A stretch of 64,000 bases of DNA from Inia geoffrensis (GCA_036417435.1 CM070905.1:63629092-63693091), one strand, 5' to 3'; positions 13,801 to 26,256 are shown, counted from the stretch's first letter. A program made the numbers and translations. The notes: generated from the letters alone by a model not told the origin.

Positions 13801-14816
13801 ACGAATGAAGTATATTCTAACTTCTGGTTCTTCCCTTAATCTTCTTACCTCAAATGAAGAAAATATTATTTTAAGAGCTTCCAGAAAGCAGTTTTTTAAA
13901 ACTATTTTTCATGATATATCATAATTGGAAGTGTTTTTATTAAATCTTTCAATAAATTTTACAAGGATGGCACTATATAATGGAACATTTTATGTGTACT
14001 TCACTGTTTAAAAGATCCCTAACATGAAGCATCTTTAGGTTGAAGTGTTTATGTCCATCTTATTTATGATTACAATAGTGAGAGGACGCTGGGAACCAAA
14101 TTAGCTATAAAGTTAAAAGAGGTCTCCAACACCTACAGCAATATTGAAATTCAGAAGTGGAAAAATCAAAGATCTGTTCATGCATCCCATGGAACTATAA
14201 CACATGTTAATAGAATCCATGTCGATGTTAATATTTAACTTTACATTTTTTGACTGAACCTATTGCCAATGTTACAGTGTTGTTATTTTGAGTAGTATAT
14301 GCTTCAGGATTGGTTCAAGACTGGAAGAAGATAATACTATATGAACATAAAAAAATCTGTACTGCATTTTGAAATCTCAGCCACAATAGACCACTTTGAT
14401 ACACTATATAAGGTCATTATACATGGATATGTGAAAATTAGCAACAATTTGATAATTTTGCATATACAGTGGGTTGCATCAATTAGACAATATTTTATGA
14501 ATTTTAACACTATGCACTTTTTGCTATCATTTTGCTAGATGTAATTTTCACAGCAGTTTTGAGTTTTAGTCTTCATTACAAGTGACATTAGAAATTACAG
14601 TGTATGATGTGGATTAAATTTGCATATACCTGCCATTATATATTGCTTGAAAACAATTTCATATGCTTTTGTGTTTGAAGCAGAATTAAAATATCAGTAC
14701 AAATTTTAAGAGCCACTAATTGATACTATTATTTCCCCTTATATATATATACACATGCATTTATTTTTTTATTCCTAATTACTAGGGTAATTTGGCCAGT
14801 GAAAATTAAAAATAAT
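13801..14816. other. Unassigned AT-rich sequence
   Basis: No gene or recognised repeat. The open frame at 14341-14538 is short and A/T-driven. Confidence 0.5.
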
Positions 14817-15010
14817 ACCAGATACTATTTATTTTATACCTACCATGTCCCAGGTGCACATTTCTTCTCACAGCAATTTTATGTGTTGTGCACTTTTCTT
14901 CTCACAACATCTTCACAGGTAGATATCATTAGACATGATTACAGATGAACAGGCTAAGTGATACAAAGCAATTTAACCAGATCATGTAACTTCTAAATGG
15001 TAGGGTGTCT
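14817..15010 (-). repeat. MIR element
   Basis: Reverse-orientation MIR: ctaccatgtcccaggtgcac, ctcacaacatcttcacaggtagatatcatt, acagatgaacaggctaagtg and a diverged ttaaccagatcatgtaac follow the antisense MIR consensus in order. Confidence 0.75.
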
Positions 15011-15039
15011 GTTATTGCCAGGTGGCCTGTTCTCTCTCT

Positions 15040-15450
15040 AAGAAGGCACATCAGTTGAGGTCACAGGAAGAAACTTATGACACATTCAATTTAGGTAATT
15101 TGAGAACAGTTTAATGAAGGGGTTGTTTACAAATAGGTGGATGGGTTTAGGAAAATGGCAAGGGATGGAGCAATAACCTCGGTTTCATGATACAGGAGAG
15201 AGCTGTGTGATAAAAGGAGCTGTTGTCATTAAAAGAGTAATGCTGTAAACATTGACCAATTCATGGTCACCTGACTGGGAAAAAGCTGAGAAAATAAATG
15301 CCCTGAACTCCCTCTTCTGTTGGCCTTGGCACCCCCTTCTTGTTTCTCATATTTGCTGCAGTGGAATACAAGTCAGACCATTGATGCAATGCAAGGGTGG
15401 AGAGAGGATCTGGAGAGACAAATGACAACTATTCAGAATATAGGATGTAT
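15040..15450. repeat. Probable old LTR fragment
   Basis: The text gaatttgag..., gaaaataaatgccctgaactccctcttctg and gtggagagaggatctggagagacaaatgac resembles the body of an ancient mammalian ERVL-class solo LTR. I cannot name the family and the ends are not visible. No coding part of a retrovirus is present. Confidence 0.4.
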
Positions 15451-15740
15451 CTGGAAAGTAAGAATATTCTAATGAGAAGGAACTCTATTGTTATATTATT
15501 TGCATCGTATCAACCATGCATACTTTGACTCCTCAGATTATGAAAAAATTTGATTGATTGAAATTAAATGTCATATAAAGTAGTAGCTTTACCAGTTAAC
15601 AAATATAACAGCTAATGCATTAATATGATGGGAAAGAAAAAAGACAACAGAAATCAATAGATTCAAACAGTACTCTGAAGAAACCAAGAAATATGTCTTC
15701 TTCTTCTCTCCACTGGTTGCATTTTCCATTCATTTCTCAC
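15451..15740. other. Unassigned sequence
   Basis: Short AT-rich gap between the LTR-like piece and the SINE. Nothing recognised. Confidence 0.5.
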
Positions 15741-15945
15741 TTTTTTTTTTTCTGCGGTACGTGGGGCTCTCACCGCCATGGCCTCTCCCGCCATGGAGCA
15801 CAGGCTCCGGACACGCAGGCCCAGCGGCCACGGCTCATGGGCCCAGCCGCCCCGCGGCACGCGGGATCCCCCCGGACCGGAGCACGAACCTGCGCCCCCT
15901 GCATTGGCAGGCAGACACCCAGCCGCTGCACCAACAGGGAAGCCA
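15741..15945 (-). mobile_element. CHR-type SINE
   Basis: Reverse-orientation SINE with poly-T at 15741-15751 followed by the GC-rich body. It keeps many CpGs (gccgccccgcggcacgcgg), which suggests a fairly young insertion. A weak target duplication may be ctcacttttt (15736-15745) against cctacttttt (15946-15955). Several overlapping open frames here (15663-16013) are SINE translations, not genes. Confidence 0.95.
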
Positions 15946-16181
15946 CCTACTTTTTCATTTATTCAAAAACTGTGAATTCCAGAATGCATCATTATGTTGA
16001 GATGAGGTGGTGAAATCATAGGACATTGCATTCTGAATGCCTTTTTATTTTAGGAAAATTTATAAACCTGGTAAGATAGGAAGGGGATGGGGTGAATCAT
16101 GCCAGAGTGTGCATTCCTTTATGTACTGTGTTGCATGATGAACACCCTAGAACTTAATCTGACTTTCAAGAGTTGTTAAAG

Positions 16182-16374
16182 AGGGACCTCCCTGGTGGTG
16201 CATTGGTTAAGACTTCATGCTTCCAATGCAGGGGACCCAGGTTCAATCCCTGGTCAGGGAACTAGATCCCACATGCATGCCTCAACTCAGAGTTCGCATG
16301 CCAAAGCTAAGGAGCCTGCCTGCCACAACTAAGACCCAGTGCAACTAAATAAATAAATAAATATTTTTTAAAAA
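16182..16374 (+). mobile_element. Older CHR-family SINE with perfect target-site duplication
   Basis: Forward SINE of a different subfamily: it begins ggacctccctggtgg, has a B box matching the tRNA consensus (ggttcaatccc), a shorter less GC-rich 3' part and an (AAAT)n tail. The target AAGAGTTGTTAAAG is duplicated exactly at 16168-16181 and 16375-16388. Confidence 0.95.
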
Positions 16375-16388
16375 AAGAGTTGTTAAAG

Positions 16389-18109
16389 GGTCTAACAGAT
16401 TAGGGCATGATCTTATCACAATCTTTCAGTTATACACTCTAAGACTATGAATATGAGGAGCTAACAGATTGTAAAGTGTACACTGATGAACTACCTGAGG
16501 GCTCTAGCTACCCCAGTGTTTGCTGGAAAAAGGTGAATACAAAACACATCTTTTTTTCCTTTAAAACAGAGGAAACTCCTACTGTCTATGAAAGGATTCT
16601 GCAAGAAACAAAGAATAGGAGTACTTTCTTGAATACTGAAACAAATGGCTTTGAAAATAGTTTTGTCATGAAAAAGAATAAAAGTTTAGAAACAAATATA
16701 ATTATCTTAAAAGTACAAGTAGTTGTACCTTTTTATAAACTAGTGAATGTGCACCCACACACACACAAACCCAGAGTGAGGTATATAATAAATAGATGAC
16801 TGAAATTAAAGAAGAGAATTAAAGTAGTAGTAAAGTGTAATAAACTAATTCAAATGTACATTGGAGACAGTAAAAGGAGACATATCATAGGAGTAAAACA
16901 AGTATATGACCAGGAAGATAAATATAACAAGCTCTCACATAATAGATGAAAGAGAAAAATTTTTTTAATGGAAACAAGCAATTTTTTAAATAAAACTAAA
17001 CTAGAAAATAGAGATCCATGTCAAAAATTATTTTTGTGCCTATAAAAGATATCAGAGAATATGGAAAAAGTCAAGATATTAAAGACAATATTACATTTTA
17101 TAAAGGGCCTAAGACAGCAACCCTAACCAGAATAATAGCTTCAATTAATAAAAATAGTTTAGATAGATGCAGATTTACTTATAGTCTTTAAATTTCATGC
17201 TAAAGATACAATGTGTAAACATCCAGAAAGAACACATTCATATTGACTACAAAATAAATATGGCATCCAGTTCTCCTGTATGGTAATAAAAAAATAAAAA
17301 AACAGAGTCTACAGGTTTTTAAGGGACAAAGATTTTGACTGAAAAATTCTGAACTCACAGAAGTTCTCATAAATGATGACATCATAATGAACAGAGATAC
17401 TTTGCAAGAATTCAAAAACCTAATATCATTCTATTTATAAAATACATTTGTATATCATAAGAAATAGATAATAATTCAGAACTCACAGAAAGGTTGTACT
17501 TTAAGTGCTGCTGTAAGATTTGAAATCATTTAGGTACATGCTTAGATATTTACAACATTTATGAATATGACTAAAATTAGATACACATCTAAAATATTAT
17601 AAAAGCCTATAAAATAAATATAAAGGACAAAGAATTGAAGAAAATATTTGTAAGCTTAAATGTAATGATTATATAATAAGATCTAGCCCATGCCCCAAAT
17701 TGAAATTTCAAATACCAGAAATTTTACTAAATGATACTTATTCCTATTTAGCTAGAGAAGTGTAAAAATCATTGTTTTCTTCCAAAAGTACACTTAGACA
17801 AATATCTAATAAACCTAAGTAAATCATAAGAAACTAATAAAAATAAATTTAGTTTCCTAATAATTATAGAAGATAAAAAAGCAAACAATTTATTTGACTA
17901 ACAAAACAAAACATCAGGAAACAGTAAATAGCATAAAAATAAAAGCATGAATAAGGGGAAACTGTCAAATAATTTAAAACAAAAACTATTAACATCCTCT
18001 ATTTAAAAAATACTTTGCATTAAATGTAAAAATTTTAAAATATTTAAAAATATTTTAATTGCATTAAAAGTAAATTTGATGGTACTTACAGAAATGAAAA
18101 TTAAAACTA
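16389..18109. other. A-rich unassigned sequence, possibly old L1
   Basis: A-rich on the plus strand, as the sense strand of old L1 or HAL1 would be, but I cannot align it. The 107-codon open frame at 16476-16799 is the longest; it matches nothing I know and runs into a CA/AC simple stretch. Confidence 0.4.
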
Positions 18110-18960
18110 AATAGTAAAGGAATAGTATACAGCCATGAAAATGATGACCTACAGTGGATTGCCACAAAATATCATGGAGGACAAATGCAAGCCTCAAAAA
18201 AGTATGCTTCATATGATCCCATCATCCTTATCATTTTAACTAAAGCAATAACAAAACTGTTGGCATATAAATGTGTAGGTATGTGTTTAAAATTCATAGA
18301 TAAATACAAAATAGCCAAACATAAAAATAAGAAACAAGACTGACAATGCTAATGGGAAAAAGTGTTTACTGAGGTAAATGAGATGATTTTTAATTAATGA
18401 AAATTAAAATCTATAACAAAGTAAATATAGTGATCATTTCCATTTATCTTTTGTGTAACCTCAGAATATCATTTGAAGTTTTGTAAGGATAAATTTATAG
18501 AAACATACTTTATCGACACAAACACATTGTCATTTATCTATGAGTTTATACAGTAATTCATAGTCAATGAATAAAAATATTTCAAAGTAGATAAGCATAA
18601 TAAATCTAACAAGATAAATCTAGTAGAGTGAGAGGAGTCTGTTGCCGATGGCATTGGTTTCCCTTATGCTTAGGAGACTGCTCAGTTACAATTATTTCCC
18701 TTTATTAAATAATTTTAATTCTAAATATCTATACAAAGGAAATCACTAAAAATATAGGAAATAAGTTGCTTATAGAGTCATCTGTTTCAGCATTATTCAC
18801 ATGGCAGAAATTGGAAGCAGTATAAAAATCTAACATTAGAAGAGTGGATTATGGTGTACATGCACAATATACTATTATTCATTAAAAGTAAACATAGAAA
18901 CAAGAAAAAAGGTTTGTTGGCCTGATACCACATTAAAAATAATGTAAATATAAAGTAGAA
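18110..18960 (+). repeat. Old L1M-type 3' fragments
   Basis: Two short stretches resemble the 3' end of ORF2 and the 3'UTR of old L1s: 18113-18230 (aatagtatacagccatgaaaatgatgacctac ... tatgatcccat) and 18790-18900 (attattcacatggcagaaattggaagcag ... ggattatggtgtac). Between them the sequence is A-rich and not clearly assignable. Confidence 0.5.
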
Positions 18961-19530
18961 AATCAGGATGTAACAGAATCATAAATTTATATTTATTTTA
19001 TAGAAAAGCTAGACTGGAAAGATATTATACAGGCATGTTAATAATGATACTATCTAGATGTTGTGCTTTTAACTTTGTATTTTCTTGAGATATTTCCTAA
19101 TCTTCTATAATGTATGGATCTTTCTTTCATAATCAAAAGGAAAATTTAATGCAATGATGTAATCTCCTTTATTTGAAAAGTTCATGTAGACATATACATA
19201 TTTATAGTTATTTCCTACAAGTGAAATTTATTCTTTAGAGCATAACGTTTTTCTGAAAACTACACATAAAGAAAATATCAAATACTTAGTTTATTGAGGA
19301 GTCATCAAATATAATTTTACATGTATATACATATATACATATATTTTATAATGTATATATAGAGAGAGTTGTTATTCCCAGGTCTCATCCTTAGTTTGAT
19401 ACCTTTTCTCCATAATATTTATATTATATACAAATAGGTTCTTAGTAAATGTTGGACCAATTACTTTGTTTGTTTTAAGAGCCATAAATACTAAACACGT
19501 TTTTTGTTTGTTTTTGAGATTGAGGACAGT
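18961..19530. other. Unassigned AT-rich sequence
   Basis: No feature recognised apart from short TA/ATAC-rich simple sequence near 19320-19370. Confidence 0.5.
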
Positions 19531-21022
19531 CCTTTTTTCTTTCAATTAATTTTTTTTGTTTACAGTAGGTCCTTGTTGGTTATCTATTTTAAATATAGCA
19601 ATGTGTACATGTCAATCCCAAACTTTCATTCTATCCCTCCTCCCCCTACCCTTCCCACTTGGTAACCGTAAGTTCATTCTATAAGTCTGTGAGTCTGTTT
19701 CTGTTTTGTAACTAAGTTCATTTGTGTCTTTTTTTTTTTTTTTTTTTTAGATTTGGCATTTAAGTGATAGCACACGACATTTGTCTTTTTCTGTCTGACT
19801 TACTTCAGTTAGTATGATAATCTCTAGTTGCACCCATGTTGCTGCCAATGGCATTATTTCATTCTTTTTAATGACATATTCCAGTGTATATATGTGCCAC
19901 ATCTTCTTTCTCCATTCATCTGTCAATGGACATTTAGGTTGCTTCCATGTCTTGGCTGTTGTAAAAAGTGCTGTGATGAACACTGGGTGCATGTATCCTT
20001 TCGAACCATGTTTTTCTCTGGATAAATTCTCAGGAATGGGATTTCTGGACCATATGGTAGCTGTAGTTTTAGTTCTTTAAAGAACCTCCATACTGTACTG
20101 CATAGTGGTTGTACCAGTTTACATTCCCACCAACAGTTTAGGAGGGTTCCCTTTTCTCCACACCCTCTCCAGCATTTGTAGTTTGTAGATTTTTTGATGA
20201 TGGCCATTCTGACTGGTGTGAGGTGATATCTCATTGTAGTTTTGGTTTGCATTTCTCTAATAATTAATGATGTTGAGCATCTTCTCATATGCCTCATGGC
20301 CATCTGTATGTCTCCTTTGGAGAAATGTCTATTTAGGTCTTCTGCCTATTTTTTTTTTTTAGGTTGTTTGTTTTTTGGATATTGAGCTGCATGAGCTGTG
20401 TATAAATTTTAGAGACTAATCCCTTGTTGGTCGCATTGTTTGTGAATATTTTCCCCCATTCTTTTAGTTGTCTTTTCATTTTGTTTGTGGTTTCTTTTGC
20501 TGTGCAGAAGCTTTTGAGTTTAATTATGTCCCATTTGTTTATTTTTGTTTTTATTTCTGTTACTCTGGGAGATGGATCAAAAAAGATATTGCTGCAATTT
20601 ATGTCAAAGAGTGTTCTGCCTATGTATTTTTCTCTAAGAGCTTTGTAGTATCTGGTCTTACATTTAGGCCTTTAATCCATTTTGAGTTTATTTTTGTTAT
20701 GGTGTTAAAGTGTGTTCTAATTTCATTTTTTACATGTAGCTATCCAGTTTTCTCAGCACCATTTATTGAAGAGACTGTCTTTTCTACCTTGTATACTGTT
20801 GCCTCCTTTGTCATAGATTAATTGACCATAGGTGTGTGGGTTTATTTCTGGGCTTTCTATCCTGTTCCATTGATCTATATTTCTGTTTTTGTGCCAGTAC
20901 CATATTGTCTTGATTATTGTAGCTTTGTAGTATAGTCTGAAGTCCAGAAGCCTGATTCCTCCAGCTCTGTTTTTCTTTCTCAAGATTCCTTTGGCTATTT
21001 GGAGCCTTTTGTGTCTCCATCA
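19531..21022 (-). mobile_element. 5'-truncated LINE-1
   Basis: Minus-strand L1 keeping only the ORF2 C-terminal third and 3'UTR. The T-rich 3' end starts near 19530 and the 5' break is at about 21022, in the ORF2 segment that reads gtgtctccat on the plus strand. It carries the Cys-rich region in the open frame 19923-20303 ([14 protein letters not shown]). A 20-base T run at 19732-19749 sits in the 3'UTR. A short cagtcct match at both borders (about 19526 and 21023) might be a remnant target duplication, but it is too short to trust. Confidence 0.93.
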
Positions 21023-22183
21023 GTCCTCACAGTAACTATCAGTTTCACAGTTATGATTCAATGAAATTTTATGAATAAGTCATGTAGTAAATTTAATATA
21101 TATTGGTGCTATACATTATTTAGTAGCAGTTATAAACATTAAAAATTTTTAAAACCTCAGATATAATTGTTAAATGGAATAGGATCATGTGTGTGTTGGT
21201 GGCACAGTGTATATAATGTATCTTCTTATTGTATGTTTCCCTGAGATCAGAAAATCAGAAATCAGGTCTGAATCAGAAAATAAATTAATTACCTGTTACT
21301 TTCTATATTTAAACATAAAGTGCAACACATATTTTAAAATTTCAACAGAGGATTTCAGATTATATATGATTTTCTCATAATTTATCTTTCCAATTTCTTC
21401 CTGTTTTCTGTATAACTAAGGATATGAACTGTGTTTACAACTGAAAATTCTATTTGAATCTCACGTTTTCTAACCAAAACTATAAGAGAAGCATCATATG
21501 TTATATAATATTCAAAACACTTTGCCTGCATATCCTCTTCAAATTCCATATGCACATGCACTTTCTATTACCACTAATGACAGTTTAGCATGTGTTTTGA
21601 GGTAAACTAGAATCCAGTAATTTTCTGAAAATGCACATATTATTCAGTTCGTCTTTTCCATTCTTTTTTGGTCCTTTGTCGGTTGTTGAGGAAACAAATT
21701 CCTGGGGTATTACAATCTGCAGCCTTCCAAAGGGATTCTTGTGGTGCTTTCAAAATCTAATTCTATGACACATGATGGGCCAAAATCACCTCCTCTAGTA
21801 ATGTAACCCGTTAAAAAACAGTTGGTTTAGTAGCTTATTTTTACTGTGTGATGATGAGCAATAGCATCTTATTAACAGTTTCAAATTTAAAATCTCATTA
21901 AAGACAGCAGCAGCACTCTTACTGAAAACTTCTTAAGAATCACTTTTAATGTCGCTTTTTTACCAACACTGAAATTTTATATAAGGAAAGAAAATAAAGT
22001 TTTCAAGTGTGGCAGCAAACAAAACTTTATGAAAATCTTTATCCAGTTCTAAGCACTCACTGCTCATCAGAATCAAGTGATAAGCTTAAATAAAATATTA
22101 AATAAAATATTAATGCCTGGTCCATGTACCTGACCAGTTAAATCCATGCCTGAGTCAGCTTTGCATGGACAAACTCTCAATTT
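21023..22183. other. Unassigned AT-rich sequence
   Basis: No gene or repeat recognised. Short open frames only. Confidence 0.5.
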
Positions 22184-22196
22184 AAGAGTGCTCAGC

Positions 22197-22395
22197 TCGG
22201 GCTTCCCAGGTGGCGCAGTGGTTGAGAGTCCGCCTGCCGATGCAGGGGACGCGGGTCTGGGAGGATCCCACATGGCGCGGAGCGGGCTGGGCCCGTGAGC
22301 CATGGCTGCTGAGCCTGCGCGTCCGGAGCCTGTGCTCCACAACCGGAGAGGCCACAACAGTGAGAGGCCCGCGTACTGGAAAAAAAAAAAAAAAA
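22197..22395 (+). mobile_element. CHR-type SINE with target-site duplication
   Basis: Forward SINE starting gggcttcccaggtggcgc with an 18-base A tail. A deletion removes the B-box region: gcgggt runs directly into ctgggagg, so the ggttcgtgcccc segment is missing. Target duplication AAGAG[T/G]GCTCAGC at 22184-22196 and 22396-22408, one mismatch. Confidence 0.97.
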
Positions 22396-22408
22396 AAGAG
22401 GGCTCAGC

Positions 22409-25279
22409 AATCTAGCTCACGAAATATGTAGTGAGAAATTACATATTGATTTAACTCTCATAGGGTTAAAATTATGAAAAGTGCCTACATGATAATCAAG
22501 TATCCCTGTACCTGACTATTGCATTCTTGCAATTCACAGATTAAATATAGGGACTGAAAGCAAGTAACAGACCCTTATTTTTCCTCATTAACTACTCTTT
22601 GAGCTAATAGCAATATAGATATTAAACAAAAGAAAAACACATTTTATATAGATTGAAACATGGCCTGATTCCATCAGGCAATAAATTAAAATAAAATAAA
22701 ATTTTAAAAAAGTAAAATGGCACTGTTTTCCTACCGCTATTCTAAACCTAGAGCATTTATTTGAAAATATTGAGTTTCTCACCCCTCTTTCCAAGTCTTT
22801 AATTAGTCATTTTATTTTTTTTTTCAAAGAAGTTTTGCAAATTTCAGTTTGTCCTTTTCATTCATATGGAAAGAATTGCTAGTCAGCAATCCAATTTTAA
22901 AGTTAAAATCACATATATTAGTTAGAATCAGTTAAATTTATTATGATTAGCAAAATGTTTCCTTTCTCCTTTATACTATATTTTCATTTGACATGTCTGG
23001 CATAAAACTCAAATTTTCCTGCTTATAAGAACACATAAGGATTAGATACGTTAGTGTTGATGGAAGTTGTCAGTCTGTGCTCATAAAGTACTTCACTGAC
23101 CTTTAATTTTGATATGAATAAAGTTTGTTGTCATGTTCATGAAGATTAAGAGGCTTGTGCTGTTGGAGTGGAAGTTTTGTATTGCTCTATAACATTTGGC
23201 TTTCTCACACTGTTAAATTTAACTCTTTTTAAATTTACTCAATCTGTATTCCTATAATCAAAGATGATTGATCCTTATTCTTAACTCACAATCTGTATCA
23301 AGTTTGACTAAGACTTACATATCTTAACTATTTCTTAATTTTCTGGTAAAAATTTTCAGGCAAATATTAAAAGTTTCAAGAGCCCAATAAAATTAAGGAA
23401 ATCTTAAAATAATTAGCTATTAATAATTTTTTCTAGAAAAAATTGAGGTCTTTTAAGAGACCTGCTCAAGAAACAGGCCCATGTGGAGGAAGCATCATCC
23501 ATGGTGCAATAGGAATTTGCTTTCTCTTTGTCGTCTTTTCTATCCTGACTCTAACCCATACTATGATACAGAATAGTATTTCTTCTCCAAACTGCTCTTG
23601 ATTGACACCTTAACACTTAATGTAGAGCTGTTTATTATTAGTAAATTAAAGTATACCCCCATTTTATCCCCCAGAAGCCCCAAAGCAAAGAAACATTTAT
23701 GACACATATATGTGAAAAAACGTGTAGTTTTTACTTTTACTTATCAAGATCTAGGGCTGGAGCAAGCAAGCAAGCAAAATAGAAGTATTACAGTCCTATC
23801 CTGTGTTACAATATGTGAAAATTACTTTAACAAATATCTGAAAGACAATAACAACTACAAAGACAAATTATTTTCTGGAGTAAAGAAAAGTAAAGAAACA
23901 GTTAAGAGTGAAAGCAAATACCTTAGCAGAGAAGGAAGGGGAAACCAAAATATAGTCCATGGTTCATAGCTCTAGATCTAAATACAATAATACTGCCTAG
24001 AATCTTTAAGCATCTATTTGTGGACTTCAATGAAAATAAATGAGAATGCATAGAAAGGCCTTACTACCTCCTTGTAAGAAGTCTTTTTTGTGAATGAAGT
24101 TACTGTTATATAAGCATATAACTCCTGGGAAATTAGTTTTATAACTGCTACAAGACTATTTACACTAATAATTACTCATTCTTTATAAAGAGAGTGCTAT
24201 CATCATTTGTTTTCACCTTTTAATTTGATTGTGCTTATCATATAAAATTAGAGAATAAATCTGTTAAGGATAACAGGTGTGCTTTTTAGCTTGCTTAATG
24301 GGTATTTTGAGTAGTTCATAGCCAAAGTATGCAAACATTTTTGATTACCTGTATACAGTACAGCTTTATAGCAAAACTCCAAGATGAAGTCATAAAGAAT
24401 TTTTGAATTGCAATCTGCAAAATATCCTTCAGGTTAAAGCAATGCCTGTAAGGAAATGGGAAAAATAAGATCTGCAGTCTATGTCATATGGAGTTTAAAT
24501 TAGAAGACTGATTACCTATTTACAAAACCTGTCAATAAACTCAGTCAGCAGCCATAGATGGAAGTTTGGAATTCTAATGCTTTATCTTGTTTTGCAACAG
24601 AAGTATTCACAATGCTCTATATGCTTAACTTCAAATTGAATGGTGAATTCAACAATATTTTCCAAGTCACATAATTAGGTAATACCATTAATCTTTGTTG
24701 ACAGTCAGAATTCTTTAATGATCGGCTTTTCACTATGTTATGTGAATAAATACTCCAGGATAATGAATACTCTGTTCTTGAATTTATTTCTATTTTACTT
24801 AATACACTTCAAACATTAATGTTTCTAAGCAATTTTCAATCTTTAGAAACATTTGTTTTTATGGCTTATGTGGTTATGAAATAGTCTCTAGAGAGACTTG
24901 ACAGGTTCGCTGTTATTATACAGCTCTGCATTTATTGCTATATTAAGCAACAGTATTGTTGCTCATTTTAAAACATTAATCCATCAAACTTAGAAGCAAA
25001 TTTTTGGTGAAAAGTTCCTTTTTCCTTTTCCTTCTCTTTCAAAAGTAACATGTTTATTCAAAGAAGGATATAGGAATATACCATAAAAGCTAAATTTGTA
25101 GATCTTCAGTTTTGTGATCCTGTTAGTGGGGTGTGGCATTTCATTCATTCTTCATATAAAAATGTAGTGTATTCAATGAGGAGTATGTGTCATCAAAGTG
25201 TTTACATTCTAGTAAGCAAATAGTGTGGCCTGAATAGCACATGGCTGAATAGAGTATGCCATAGTAGTGCTAGAGATAG
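22409..25279. other. Repeat-poor unassigned block
   Basis: Nearly 2.9 kb with no L1, SINE or LTR that I recognise. It contains no convincing exon. Segments such as 24530-25000 have mixed composition, homeodomain-like TAAT cores and no simple repeats, which would fit conserved non-coding DNA, but sequence alone does not prove it. Confidence 0.45.
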
Positions 25280-25357
25280 AACATTCAAATTCCTGTTCTT
25301 TAGTCTGCTGAGTCAGCACTTTGACTCAGCAGACTAAACAGCAAGAATCTGAATGTT
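25280..25357. repeat. 78-nt stem-loop (inverted repeat)
   Basis: Two 36-base arms, 25280-25315 and 25322-25357, pair at 32 of 36 positions around a 6-base loop (gcactt). The inner 15 bases pair perfectly: TAGTCTGCTGAGTCA against TGACTCAGCAGACTA. No transposon terminal signature or TA duplication is seen at its edges. It could form a cruciform in DNA or a microRNA-precursor-like hairpin in RNA, or it may be a relic of a palindromic transposon. Confidence 0.9.
25306..25318. promoter_or_regulatory. Perfect T-MARE (Maf recognition element) sequence
   Basis: TGCTGAGTCAGCA is an exact match to the 13-bp T-MARE bound by Maf and NF-E2/Nrf family dimers. A partner element TGACTCAGCA lies at 25322-25331 in the other hairpin arm. 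Binding in vivo is inference. Confidence 0.55.
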
Positions 25358-25412
25358 TGGCCCAGCTGCCTTCTCCGGAGAACTTTGCCATCTACTTCTG
25401 TTCACATAGGAA

Positions 25413-25483
25413 TAGTTTTCAAGTGAGCCCTGGGTGTCTGCACATTTACATGCTGACTGGCTAAAGTAGTCACTTGAAAACTA
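25413..25483. repeat. Second inverted repeat, 14-bp perfect arms
   Basis: TAGTTTTCAAGTGA at 25413-25426 is exactly complementary to TCACTTGAAAACTA at 25470-25483, with a 43-base loop. It lies 55 bases from the 78-nt hairpin. Confidence 0.85.
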
Positions 25484-25895
25484 CACTTAACTGAGCCATG
25501 GGAAGACACCCCTTAGTGTTCTATATTAATAAATTAAGGTTGTACCTAAATGACCAAACTAATGAAATACTGGATCTCATTAATCTTGCTAAGGCAGGCT
25601 GCTTCACTGAAGTCCAAAGTCCTTAGCACACGTGCAATATATTTTGTGGCCTTAAAGCAATAATTGTCTTCTGTACCCATACATTTTACCTTAGTAGATT
25701 CCTTTTATTGTTCTTGGTTACAAAACACTTTGGTCCGCTCATATCACTCCTTAACCTCCTAGTTTCATGCTGTTCCCAAATTTGGTTAACAAGTTATTAA
25801 CATCTGTCAAATCATTGATAAAAATATATATTAGGAAGAGACCAAGGATACAGTCCTTTTAAATTGAAATGATATATAAATTAATAAGAAAAATT
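25484..25895. other. Unassigned sequence
   Basis: No gene or clearly nameable repeat. Confidence 0.5.
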
Positions 25896-26140
25896 AATGG
25901 CATTATGAGTGATTATTACATGCCAGACTAAACTATACTAAGTTCCCTAGATATATTCACAAATTCTCACAACAACACTTTTGGTTAATATTATTAGAAT
26001 TCTTAAAAATGAGGATACTGAGGTATAGGAAGGTGAGGTACTTAGATTATGATATTTAGATAGTGGCAAAGTGAGGACTCAACTCCCAGAAGTTGAGTTC
26101 CAAAGTCAATACTCTTACTTTGTTGCCACCTTGACATCTG
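25896..26140 (-). repeat. MIR element
   Basis: Reverse-orientation MIR, nearly complete: attacatgccagactaaac, ttctcacaacaacact, aaatgaggatactgaggtatag, gtggcaaagtgaggactcaac and caatactcttac follow the antisense MIR consensus in order. Confidence 0.8.
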
Positions 26141-26248
26141 CATCAATAATATTCCTAATTATATTATGATTTATAGCACATTTTCACTTCATGTCTGAAA
26201 GAATATGAGAAATTTGTCAGATCATGTGCTGAAATGTAGAAATATATG

Positions 26249-26256
<8 letters not shown>

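Noticed and set aside
16476..16799. A 107-codon plus-strand open frame in non-repeat sequence
   Set aside because: No recognisable protein motif, no good donor/acceptor pair around it, and its end reads through a CA-rich simple stretch.
19526..21030. cagtcct at both borders of the truncated L1 as a target duplication
   Set aside because: Seven bases, not exactly at the element ends; too short to separate from chance.
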